Positions 24,778 to 33,053 of a stretch of 64,000 nucleotides of DNA are shown here, in pieces; the first letter of the stretch is position 1; the number at the start of each line of letters is the position of its first letter. Position numbers and translations under genes: made by a program. This stretch comes from Chryseobacterium carnipullorum (lineage in GTDB: Bacteria; Bacteroidota; Bacteroidia; Flavobacteriales; Weeksellaceae). The DNA is taken from assembly GCF_900142785.1 (NCBI RefSeq), contig NZ_FRCD01000015.1, positions 1 to 64,000 on the forward strand. Reading direction: 5' to 3'. The notes below the pieces were generated by a model. That model saw only the letters and a list, made by a program, of their open reading frames with translations, had not been told where the DNA came from and ran no database searches.

Positions 24778-26436
24778 ATGGAAGAACAAAATTCAAATAT
24801 ATGGTGGCTCAATGAAGAGTCTGAGCAGATGCTAAACAGAGGATATCTGTTAAAAGGGGAAACTGTAGACGGAGCCATCGACAGAATCACCACTGCTGCC
24901 GCAAAAAAATTATATAAGCCGGAACTGCAAGCCGCTTTCAAGGAAATGATCGTGAAAGGGTGGATCAGCTTCTCTTCTCCGGTTTGGGCGAATATGGGAA
25001 CACAGAGAGGTCTTCCTATCTCTTGTTTCAACGTTCACATTCCGGACAGCATTGAAGGCATTACCCACAAAATGGGTGAAGTGATTATGCAGACAAAGAT
25101 CGGAGGTGGAACTTCAGGATATTTCGGAGAACTTAGAAACAGAGGGACTGCCGTTACAGACAACGGAAAATCTTCAGGAGCAGTTTCGTTCATGAAATTA
25201 TTCGATACTGCAATGGATGTGGTTTCTCAGGGTGGTGTAAGAAGAGGTGCTTTTGCAGCCTATTTAGATGTAGACCACGGTGACATTGAAGAATTCTTAT
25301 CCATCAAAGACATCGGAAGTCCTATTCAGAACTTATTTACAGGGATCTGCGTTCCTGATTACTGGATGCAGGATATGATTGACGGTGATATGGACAAACG
25401 AAAAGTATGGGCAAGAGTACTTGAAAGCCGCCAGCAGAAAGGTCTTCCTTATATCTTCTTTACCGATAACGTTAACAGAAATAAGCCACAGGTTTACAAG
25501 GATTTAGGAATGACGGTGAACGCAAGTAACCTTTGTTCTGAAATCATGCTTCCTTCTACCAGAGAAGAATCTTTTATCTGCTGTCTGTCTTCAATGAATT
25601 TAGAACTGTATGACGAATGGAAAGATACGGATGCTGTAAAATTAGCAGTTTACTTCCTAGATGCTGTTTTAACTGAATTTATCGAAAAAACTGAAGGTAA
25701 CTATTACCTTCAGGGAGCAAGAAACTTCGCATTGCGTCACAGAGCGCTTGGATTGGGAGTTTTAGGATACCACTCTTATCTACAGAAAAATATGATTCCG
25801 TTTGAAAGTTTTGAAGCGACTCAGTTCAATGCAAGAGCTTTCAAACATATCAAAGAACAGGCGGAAACTGCTTCAAGAGAATTGGCCAATATTTACGGTG
25901 AACCAGAATTGTTGAAAGGTTATGGATTGAGAAATACCACTACGATGGCTATTGCTCCTACTACTTCAAGTTCTGCGATCTTAGGGCAGACCTCTCCTGG
26001 AATTGAGCCGTTTGCTTCGAACTACTATAAAGCTGGTCTTGCCAAAGGAAACTTTATGCGTAAGAACAAGTATTTAGCTAAGCTATTGGAAGAAAAAGGT
26101 CTTGATAATGAGGAAACCTGGAGAACGATCATGTTGAACCACGGTTCCGTACAGCATTTAAAAGAGCTTACTGACGAAGAAAAAGCAGTATTTAAAACAT
26201 TTAAAGAGATTTCTCCGATGGAAATTATCTCGCAGGCTGCTCAAAGACAGCAATATATTGATCAGGCTCAGTCTCTGAACCTACAGATTCCTTCTACGAT
26301 GCCTGTAAAAGATGTGAACTATCTTTATATTGAAGCCTGGAAAAAAGGAGTAAAAACACTTTATTATCAAAGAAGTTCTTCTGTCTCTAAAGAAATGATG
26401 GTTAACTTTGTTAGCTGCTCTGCTTGTGAGGCTTAG
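24778..26436 (+). CDS. nrdA: Ribonucleotide reductase large (alpha) subunit, compact form
   Basis: This is the catalytic subunit that reduces ribonucleoside diphosphates. Active-site cysteines are Cys83 (ISCFN), Cys253 in NLCSE with Asn251 and Glu255, and Cys269 in FICCLSS. The radical-relay tyrosine pair is in TLYYQRS and the C-terminal shuttle pair is Cys547/Cys550. At 552 residues it is much shorter than the roughly 750-residue class Ia type and has no N-terminal ATP-cone, so it should lack dATP activity control through a cone. This matches the minimal architecture described for class Id. A terminator follows at 26466-26492. Confidence 0.95.
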   Translation: MEEQNSNIWWLNEESEQMLNRGYLLKGETVDGAIDRITTAAAKKLYKPELQAAFKEMIVKGWISFSSPVWANMGTQRGLPISCFNVHIPDSIEGITHKMGEVIMQTKIGGGTSGYFGELRNRGTAVTDNGKSSGAVSFMKLFDTAMDVVSQGGVRRGAFAAYLDVDHGDIEEFLSIKDIGSPIQNLFTGICVPDYWMQDMIDGDMDKRKVWARVLESRQQKGLPYIFFTDNVNRNKPQVYKDLGMTVNASNLCSEIMLPSTREESFICCLSSMNLELYDEWKDTDAVKLAVYFLDAVLTEFIEKTEGNYYLQGARNFALRHRALGLGVLGYHSYLQKNMIPFESFEATQFNARAFKHIKEQAETASRELANIYGEPELLKGYGLRNTTTMAIAPTTSSSAILGQTSPGIEPFASNYYKAGLAKGNFMRKNKYLAKLLEEKGLDNEETWRTIMLNHGSVQHLKELTDEEKAVFKTFKEISPMEIISQAAQRQQYIDQAQSLNLQIPSTMPVKDVNYLYIEAWKKGVKTLYYQRSSSVSKEMMVNFVSCSACEA

Positions 26437-26465
26437 TGATCATTAATCATAAACATCTGCATAAT

Positions 26466-26492
26466 AAAGCACGCTTTTCAGCGTGCTTTTTT
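26466..26492 (+). terminator. Terminator after nrdA
   Basis: AAAGCACGC (26466-26474) and GCGTGCTTT (26481-26489) pair around TTTTCA and are followed by Ts. It lies 29 bases after the nrdA stop. Confidence 0.92.
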
Positions 26493-27061
26493 GTTGTTTT
26501 AAAAATTTAACAAAAATTTAACATTTGGCAGTGGAAAATTTATTTTCCGTTAATCATTCATCAACACTGAAAATATCCGCTATTCACTCCCTAAGCAGTG
26601 AATCAAGTGCCTGTATCACGATATTTAGGTTATTAATATGAAGCAATTTTATATACATTTGTTTAAAATTTACTAATCAAAATGTCTTTTTAGTGAAAAT
26701 ATCAATTAACAATAGAAGCATTATTGATATTAAGCCAACAAGAAATGGAAATTAAGTATCAGTAATTTAAATATCTTTTAAGTAATGAATACATTTTAAA
26801 ATTGATCGATTTTTAAATTGAATGAAAAATTAAATAATCTTAAAAAACACATACTACAAATTACAGAAAACAAAAAATAAAACAAAAACACAAAAAAGCA
26901 TAATAAACAACACCATAATGATGAGTGATGAATATAAAAATTAACCCTAAACAAATCCCGTTTAAAACACAAAATACACAAAACACTCCGATTGAAAATT
27001 TAATTCTCTATTGACAAGAAATTTATTAATAGAAAAAAAACACACAAAAAATTATTTCGAA
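26493..27061. other. AT-rich gene-free stretch
   Basis: No open frame with coding character is seen on either strand. One -7-like TACATTTG occurs at 26654-26661 (plus), but it is about 400 bases from the next gene and has no clear -33 box. The region is low in complexity and rich in A toward the following gene. Confidence 0.5.
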
Positions 27062-27634
27062 ATGAACAAGATTATTACTTTAATTTTGGTAATGGCTTTT
27101 TGCACCATTACTGCGCAGGTGGGCATCAACACCTCTTCACCTGATCAGAGCTCTGCATTAGATGTTACAAGCACTAGTAAAGGAGTTTTACTTCCCAGAA
27201 TCAGCAATCTTTCATCGGTTACCAATCCTGCAACAGGACTCATTATTTTTCATACCAATAAGAAATGTATCAGCCAAAACGTTGGAACTCCGGCTACACC
27301 GGACTGGGTATGCCTTTCTCCCTATGTCGCAAAATTTTTCTACATGCCAAGTGTAGTGTTTGACACGACAACGACAGCAACAGGACAGACAAAAGACCTG
27401 TATACATTGTATAAAAATCAGTTTTCGAATGTCCCTGCGAACGCAAGAAGTGCATCCGCACCCGCCTCGATCCCCTTTTTCCCCAATGCAACAGATCTAC
27501 ATTATTACGTAACCGGTTACGATGCTTCAGTTTTTAAAATAAACAGCATCAGTAACACAGGAGTATTAAACTACGATGTTTTATCGAATGCTACTTCAGC
27601 GTCTTTCATCAACATCGTATTTGTCGTAAAATAA
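27062..27634 (+). CDS. Secreted hypothetical protein
   Basis: This 190-residue exported protein starts with a signal peptide (MNKIITLILVMAFCTITAQ). The mature part begins VGINTSSPDQSSALDVTSTSKGVLLPRIS, a pattern very common at the start of flavobacterial cell-surface proteins related to phage-tail-like or adhesin repeats. The remainder has no recognisable domain. The start at 27062 is chosen because it begins the signal peptide. It is six bases from the lectin-like gene, so the two are probably cotranscribed. Confidence 0.75.
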   Translation: MNKIITLILVMAFCTITAQVGINTSSPDQSSALDVTSTSKGVLLPRISNLSSVTNPATGLIIFHTNKKCISQNVGTPATPDWVCLSPYVAKFFYMPSVVFDTTTTATGQTKDLYTLYKNQFSNVPANARSASAPASIPFFPNATDLHYYVTGYDASVFKINSISNTGVLNYDVLSNATSASFINIVFVVK

Positions 27635-27640
27635 ACAGCC

Positions 27641-29209
27641 ATGAAAAAGAATTATAAAGGGCTGTCTTTGATGAGCCTGGTTTTCGCACTGCTTACTAAT
27701 TTACTGTATGCACAGGCAGACAGTACCGAAGTGGCAAGTATTTACGGATTTTATGCCTACTCAAGTTCGCTGATGAATGCGTCTTCAGCACCAGAACTTA
27801 CCATACAGGGAAATGCATCACACACTGCTACCGGGGTACAGCTTACTCCCGCAAGTTCAGGGCAGTTTGGAGGATTGTTTATCAACGGAAGAACTTTCAC
27901 ATCTGTCAACGGACTTCATGTTGAATTTGAATATGATATGAAAAACGGAACTCCTTTAACCGGAGTATACGGAGATGGTTTATCTTTCTTTCTTTATGAC
28001 GGAGCGGTAACAAACCCTACCATAGGAGCACCTGGTGCCGGCATCGGATATTCTTACAACAGAACAAAGGACACCTACGCCAGCCAAAGAAAAGCTGGTT
28101 TATCAGGGGCCTACTTAGGGATTGCTCTGGATGAATTCGGAAATTTCAAGTCTAAACGTTTTCAGGGTGAATCCAGAATGAATGGTATTACAGGAGTAAC
28201 CTGGAGCCAGGCTTCAAGTCATATTTCTTTAAGAGGAGCAAGAGGAGCCGCTATCAATACAACAGGATTAGGAGCAGGATTTACAGGATATCCTGTTCTG
28301 GTAACCCGCTCTACCCTGAGCAATTCAGGAACAGTAGGCAGGATTCTACAGAGTGACAGAAGTTATCAGGCAACGACCAACACCCTTTCTTCAGTATTTG
28401 ATCTTCGGAATAATGCAGGAGAATTCAGAAAGGTATATCTTGACCTGATTCCGCATTTTACAAGTCCTACGGTCACTGACGGATTTGATATCAAGGTGGA
28501 TATCCAGACGACACAGGGCGGAACACCGGTTAATGTCATCAATTATTATCATTATAAAACCTCAGTGCCTTATACTGAAAATGCCAACCCACAGACAACC
28601 GACTTTGACACCTCAGATGTTGAAGGAGCTGCAACTTCCCAAACTCTGAATGCCACGGTGCCGGCTGTTTTAAAACTGGGTTTTGCAGCGGCTACAGGAG
28701 CTGCATTTCAACAACATATCATCAGAAATGTGAAACTAACCCTTCCCTATGCGGCAGTAACTAATGACGATGTGACTTCTACCTGTAAATTTCAGCCGGT
28801 CACTATTCCTGTTTTTAATAATGATATAGCCTATAAAGGGGCGATTAGCATTGCTACTCCTCCAACTGCAAGTAATGCGAATATCGACTACTCTACGTTC
28901 AGTTTTACAAAAACCAGTGACACAGATCTTACACTTTATCGTAAAAAAGTGACTCCACAAGGAACATGGTCTTACAATAAATCAACTGGCATTGTAACAT
29001 TCAATCCTTCAAGTGGATTTACAGGAACGGCCACTATGACGTATACGGTAAAGGGAAGAACGGTAAAGGATTCCAACGGAAAGATCATTGAACCGTATGG
29101 TGACACCGCTTACCGGTCTGTTCCGGCAACGATCACCGTAAATTTAAAAACGTCAGGCTGTATCTATTCAGTGATTTCCAACATAATGGTAACGCAGGAC
29201 GTAAAATAA
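27641..29209 (+). CDS. Secreted protein with L-type lectin-like domain
   Basis: This 522-residue exported protein has a signal peptide ending near LYAQA. Residues about 40-250 resemble an L-type lectin (legume-lectin) fold: FGGLFINGRTFTSVNG, FEYDM, GDGLSFFLYDG and GAYLGIALDEFGNF. A C-terminal part (about 375-510) looks like an Ig- or cadherin-like segment introduced by TNDDVTSTC. No type IX sorting domain is seen at its C-terminus. A glycan-binding surface role is inferred. It follows the secreted hypothetical gene and is closed by a terminator. Confidence 0.75.
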   Translation: MKKNYKGLSLMSLVFALLTNLLYAQADSTEVASIYGFYAYSSSLMNASSAPELTIQGNASHTATGVQLTPASSGQFGGLFINGRTFTSVNGLHVEFEYDMKNGTPLTGVYGDGLSFFLYDGAVTNPTIGAPGAGIGYSYNRTKDTYASQRKAGLSGAYLGIALDEFGNFKSKRFQGESRMNGITGVTWSQASSHISLRGARGAAINTTGLGAGFTGYPVLVTRSTLSNSGTVGRILQSDRSYQATTNTLSSVFDLRNNAGEFRKVYLDLIPHFTSPTVTDGFDIKVDIQTTQGGTPVNVINYYHYKTSVPYTENANPQTTDFDTSDVEGAATSQTLNATVPAVLKLGFAAATGAAFQQHIIRNVKLTLPYAAVTNDDVTSTCKFQPVTIPVFNNDIAYKGAISIATPPTASNANIDYSTFSFTKTSDTDLTLYRKKVTPQGTWSYNKSTGIVTFNPSSGFTGTATMTYTVKGRTVKDSNGKIIEPYGDTAYRSVPATITVNLKTSGCIYSVISNIMVTQDVK

Positions 29210-29234
29210 AACAGCAAAACAAATTGAATAATAA

Positions 29235-29261
29235 AAAACCATAGAGCTTTCTATGGTTTTT
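29235..29261 (+). terminator. Terminator after the lectin-like gene
   Basis: AAAACCATAGA and TCTATGGTTTT form an 11-bp stem with loop GCTT, followed by TTGTTG. The same stem occurs at 35174-35199 with another loop. Confidence 0.88.
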
Positions 29262-29324
29262 GTTGTGTCCTGTAAAAGAAAAAATAAGTCCGATTGTCTG
29301 TTTATTTTAAATCAAATCCATCAC

Positions 29325-29355
29325 AAAAACAGCCCGGACAAAAAAATCCGGGCTG
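29325..29355 (-). terminator. Terminator after the TonB-dependent receptor
   Basis: CAGCCCGGA (29330-29338) pairs with TCCGGGCTG (29347-29355). On the minus strand it is followed by TTTTTGTG. It lies 38 bases after the receptor stop. Confidence 0.88.
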
Positions 29356-29392
29356 CTGAAAAAATTATAAGTAAAAAATGAAAGACTAGTTA

Positions 29393-32300
29393 TTAAAAGT
29401 TATACCGCACTCCGAGCTGCGCCTGGAATCTGGAGGCAAACTGATCAACCGTATAAGGCAGTCCCGGGGTTTTAAAGTTATAGGTAGGATCTCCGGCAGA
29501 TGGCTGACCAGCAGCTACGTTTCCTACCTTTGTAAACCCAACGCTTGCAGTAGAATTAAAAGTATTGGGGACAAAATAAACTTTACCCCAGTTTTTATTC
29601 AGCATATTGGTAAGGTTGATGATACTTAATGAGATCTGGATATTATTCTTAGACTTTTCACTCAACCTGATCTCATCCATAATTTTGAAATCAGCCTGAA
29701 TATTCCACGGTGTAAAATCTCCGTTTCTTTCCGTAAACTTGCCTCTTCTGGTATTTAAATATTTATTACCACTGACAAAACTTTCATAATCTGCAATCTG
29801 CTGTTGGGCAGTTACCAGCACATTTCCGGAAGCATCTTTTATCGGAACAATATATTTTGCGGCTTCTGCTGCATCTTTAAAGATATAGGAAAGTCCTGCA
29901 GCCTGTCCTGTATTGGCAATCGTACTGTTGACAAATCCCCATGAGAAAGGATTTCCAGACTGAGCATTAAAATACACATTAGCCGATAATCTGTTCGATT
30001 TGGAAATATCGAAGCCATATCCCAGATTGGCCACCACTCTGTTTTTAATTGCAAAATTGGAGGTGGTAAGCTTAGGATCATTCGGCGTCAGAGACTGGTT
30101 CATCTGCCAGTTACTTTCCATTGAGTTTCGGATTCCGTTGGTAATATCTTTTGCATCACCATAAGTATAAGCAACGAAGAAATTGAACCCGAAATTATAG
30201 GATTTGGAAATCTGTGCCGTCAGGTTATATCGGTAACCTTCCCTGGTATTGGATAAAAGGTAGGCATTGGAAAAGTTACTGTTGATATTGGTCGTATAAA
30301 CAGGCATTTCATGATTTGTATCATAGCTGTAATACATTACATTATCTGTTTTGTTCACCTGCTGGAATTTCAGATCATAAAGTACTTTCGTATAGATTCC
30401 TTCCAGGGTAAGTTTATATCCGGCGAATGTATAATCGAAGGCTAAAGAACTTCTCCATACTCTAGGCATTTTAAAATTGTTATCGATAAGATCTACCTGT
30501 ACTTTGGAAGAGTTCTGCCATTTCGGAAAATTACCACTTACCAAAGGATCTCCATTGGCCGCAAGCTGTGCAGCGGTAGGCGCATTGTAATCATAACTTC
30601 CGAAACCTACTCCGTCATTGTAATAAGCATACCCCAGCCACGCAAAAGGAATTCTGCCGACAAATATTCCCGAACCTCCTCTTACGACTACAGATCTGTC
30701 TTCTGTGACATCCCAGGTAAATCCTAATCTTGGAGAAATGGTCGGCTTGGTAAGATAGTCGTTGTTTAATTGGCTAAGTGGCGTATAAGTATAGGTGTTT
30801 CCATAATTAGGATCCATAGGAGAACTTTGTACCTGCGGACTTAAAACAGGTTTATTGGGAAGATCCGTATAATCTACTCTTACGCCCGGAGATAGTCTTA
30901 ACCTTCCTAAATTGATCTCATCCTGAAAATACAGTGAGAGAAGATTCACCTTATACTGAGCATAGGGATTATTGAAAATCGTCTGTCTGTTTTCACCATT
31001 AAACGGATAGGTTCCTCTTATCCTCGACGGATTAGAATTATAAAAATCGGCTAAGCTTTTATACGAAATCCTCCCATTAAGAGCATTGACAAAACCATAG
31101 TCAATATTATACAATTCATTGTGTGTTCCTAACAAGAATGTGTGATTTCCTGTTTTATAGGTCAGGTTATCCGTGATCTCAAAAGTTTTCTGTTTCATAT
31201 TAAAAACGGTAGCTTCCCTGTCATTTCCCAATAAAATAGTTCCTCCGTTATAAGCTATTTCCACTTGTGGAAACATGGCATTGCTGGAAGTAGGATCTCT
31301 GTAATCATGAATAGAAGAATAGCCCAATACTAAATTATTATTCCATTGATCATTAAAACGGCTCTTCAATTCCAATGTAGTTGAGGAAGACGTATTTTTC
31401 TGGATAAAATCCATACTGGCAAACCTGAAATTCGCTCCATCTCTTTCAAGATTCGATGCCTGTGAGAATACGGTATTATTTTTAATGGATAATGTGTGTT
31501 GATCATTGATTTTCCAGTCCAGTTTATTAAAAAGCTTGGCACTTTCTGAAAAATTATTGTATCCGTCGAAGCTTCCTGCATTAAAGCCATATTTATTCCG
31601 TACAAAATCTGAAATCTGCTGAGCTACGGCATCATTCACCAATGCGTTGGGATCATTCGCATTATAGAATACCGGATCTCTTCTTTTCGTGTATTCAAGA
31701 TTTGAGAATAAAAATACTTTGTCTTTTACGACAGGCAATCCTATCCTTCCGCCATAGATAACGTCTTCAAAAGCTTTCGGCATTTTTGAATGATCTCCGA
31801 TCCTGTTGTTTCCGGTAATAGCGGCATTTCTTCCGTACGCGTAGATGGACCCTGTTACATCATTACTTCCGCTTCTGGTCACCGCATTAATACTTCCTCC
31901 CAGAAAGTTTCCAAGCTTCACATCATACGGAGCGATATAGACCTGAACATCCTGAATAGCATCCAGACTTATAGAATTGGAGCGTGTACTGCTTCCCGGC
32001 ATTCCTGAAGTACCGGTCTGCCCACCCAAAGAGGGACTGAAGCCGATTGCATCATTATTAACAGATCCGTCTATTGTAACGTTATTATATCTGAAGTTTG
32101 TTCCGTTAAAAGAGTTATTGGCACTTTGCGGCACCAATTTCGTTACATCCTGAATGCCTCTGTTGATATTGGGGAGACCTGAAATCTGAGCCTGGCTGAT
32201 TCCTACACCATTTTCAACAGTGGTTCTCTTAGAGGTGATCCTGACTTCATCAATGGTCTTTTCACCAGCCCCAATCTCCACAATGGGAAGGTCATTATTT

Positions 32301-32578
32301 CCAAGAGACAGCTGCAGGTTGGTATTCGTGTAGACGATTTGCGATCCATCGGAAATCTCAATGCGGTAAGGACCACCCGGCTGAAGATTATCTAAACTAA
32401 ACTGCCCCTTCGCATTACTTTTGGTCTCAAATGCAGTATTGGTGGGAACATGAACCACTTTTACCGTCAGTTCAGAATTGACTCCTTTTAGCCTTCCAAA
32501 AATTTTAGAGGTCGTTTCCTGTGAGAATGCAAATCCAAAGGATAGTAAAGCAAAAGCACAGATCAGTTTTTTTTTCAT
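29393..32578 (-). CDS. TonB-dependent outer-membrane receptor, Oar-like
   Basis: This 1061-residue outer-membrane beta-barrel imports a substrate using energy from TonB. It has a signal peptide (residues 1-19), a carboxypeptidase-like regulatory domain (about 22-110), a plug domain (about 115-240, with NGTNFRYNNVTIDGS and LDAIQDVQVYIAPYDVKLG) and a barrel ending in GVRYNF with terminal Phe. This pattern matches Oar-type receptors of Bacteroidota and Myxococcus. No SusD partner is adjacent, so a simple glycan-utilisation locus is unlikely. The substrate is unknown. Confidence 0.93.
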   Translation of the reverse strand: MKKKLICAFALLSFGFAFSQETTSKIFGRLKGVNSELTVKVVHVPTNTAFETKSNAKGQFSLDNLQPGGPYRIEISDGSQIVYTNTNLQLSLGNNDLPIVEIGAGEKTIDEVRITSKRTTVENGVGISQAQISGLPNINRGIQDVTKLVPQSANNSFNGTNFRYNNVTIDGSVNNDAIGFSPSLGGQTGTSGMPGSSTRSNSISLDAIQDVQVYIAPYDVKLGNFLGGSINAVTRSGSNDVTGSIYAYGRNAAITGNNRIGDHSKMPKAFEDVIYGGRIGLPVVKDKVFLFSNLEYTKRRDPVFYNANDPNALVNDAVAQQISDFVRNKYGFNAGSFDGYNNFSESAKLFNKLDWKINDQHTLSIKNNTVFSQASNLERDGANFRFASMDFIQKNTSSSTTLELKSRFNDQWNNNLVLGYSSIHDYRDPTSSNAMFPQVEIAYNGGTILLGNDREATVFNMKQKTFEITDNLTYKTGNHTFLLGTHNELYNIDYGFVNALNGRISYKSLADFYNSNPSRIRGTYPFNGENRQTIFNNPYAQYKVNLLSLYFQDEINLGRLRLSPGVRVDYTDLPNKPVLSPQVQSSPMDPNYGNTYTYTPLSQLNNDYLTKPTISPRLGFTWDVTEDRSVVVRGGSGIFVGRIPFAWLGYAYYNDGVGFGSYDYNAPTAAQLAANGDPLVSGNFPKWQNSSKVQVDLIDNNFKMPRVWRSSLAFDYTFAGYKLTLEGIYTKVLYDLKFQQVNKTDNVMYYSYDTNHEMPVYTTNINSNFSNAYLLSNTREGYRYNLTAQISKSYNFGFNFFVAYTYGDAKDITNGIRNSMESNWQMNQSLTPNDPKLTTSNFAIKNRVVANLGYGFDISKSNRLSANVYFNAQSGNPFSWGFVNSTIANTGQAAGLSYIFKDAAEAAKYIVPIKDASGNVLVTAQQQIADYESFVSGNKYLNTRRGKFTERNGDFTPWNIQADFKIMDEIRLSEKSKNNIQISLSIINLTNMLNKNWGKVYFVPNTFNSTASVGFTKVGNVAAGQPSAGDPTYNFKTPGLPYTVDQFASRFQAQLGVRYNF

Positions 32579-32603
32579 ATTTTTTTCTTCTTAGTTGACA
32601 GGG

Positions 32604-32611
32604 CAAAATTA
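32604..32611 (-). promoter_or_regulatory. Candidate -7 element of the TonB-dependent receptor gene
   Basis: The minus strand reads TAATTTTG, matching TAnnTTTG, 25 bases before the receptor start codon. Confidence 0.45.
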
Positions 32612-32988
32612 GATTCCCTGAACATGAAGGATGGTAACATACAATTAACATTATGTAACACAAAGTTTACGATTTCCTTAAAAAAAAATTAATAGCCTCA
32701 CAATATGATCTGATTTCAAAGCCTATTAAGTAAATGAAAACAAGGATAGTATTGATATCTGACATTTTAGGCTTGTATGAACGAAACATGAACAAGGATA
32801 AAAAGCAATCAATTTCCGGGGATCAATATTTTTGAGAAGAGCTTTTTTTTATTTTGAAATCAGCAATTAGCAAGAAAGTATAATGATAAAGCAAGACAGA
32901 TGATCTTTCAATGTATCTCTTTATCATGCTGATTGAATTTAAAACATAAACGATACAAAAAATTTAGAATGAAATTCAAAAAAAAGAT
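32612..32988. other. Gene-free divergent intergenic stretch
   Basis: It separates the receptor gene from the divergent secreted-repeat gene. Only candidate -7 elements at its two ends are seen; no open frame with coding character and no strong hairpin is present. Confidence 0.5.
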
Positions 32989-32996
32989 TATTTTTG
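32989..32996 (+). promoter_or_regulatory. Candidate -7 element of the secreted repeat-protein gene
   Basis: TATTTTTG matches TAnnTTTG and lies 57 bases upstream of the start codon at 33054. Confidence 0.45.
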
Positions 32997-33053
32997 TACG
33001 ATTGATTTTAATTCCCCCTGATTAGAATTATAAAACATAATACACACAAAAAA

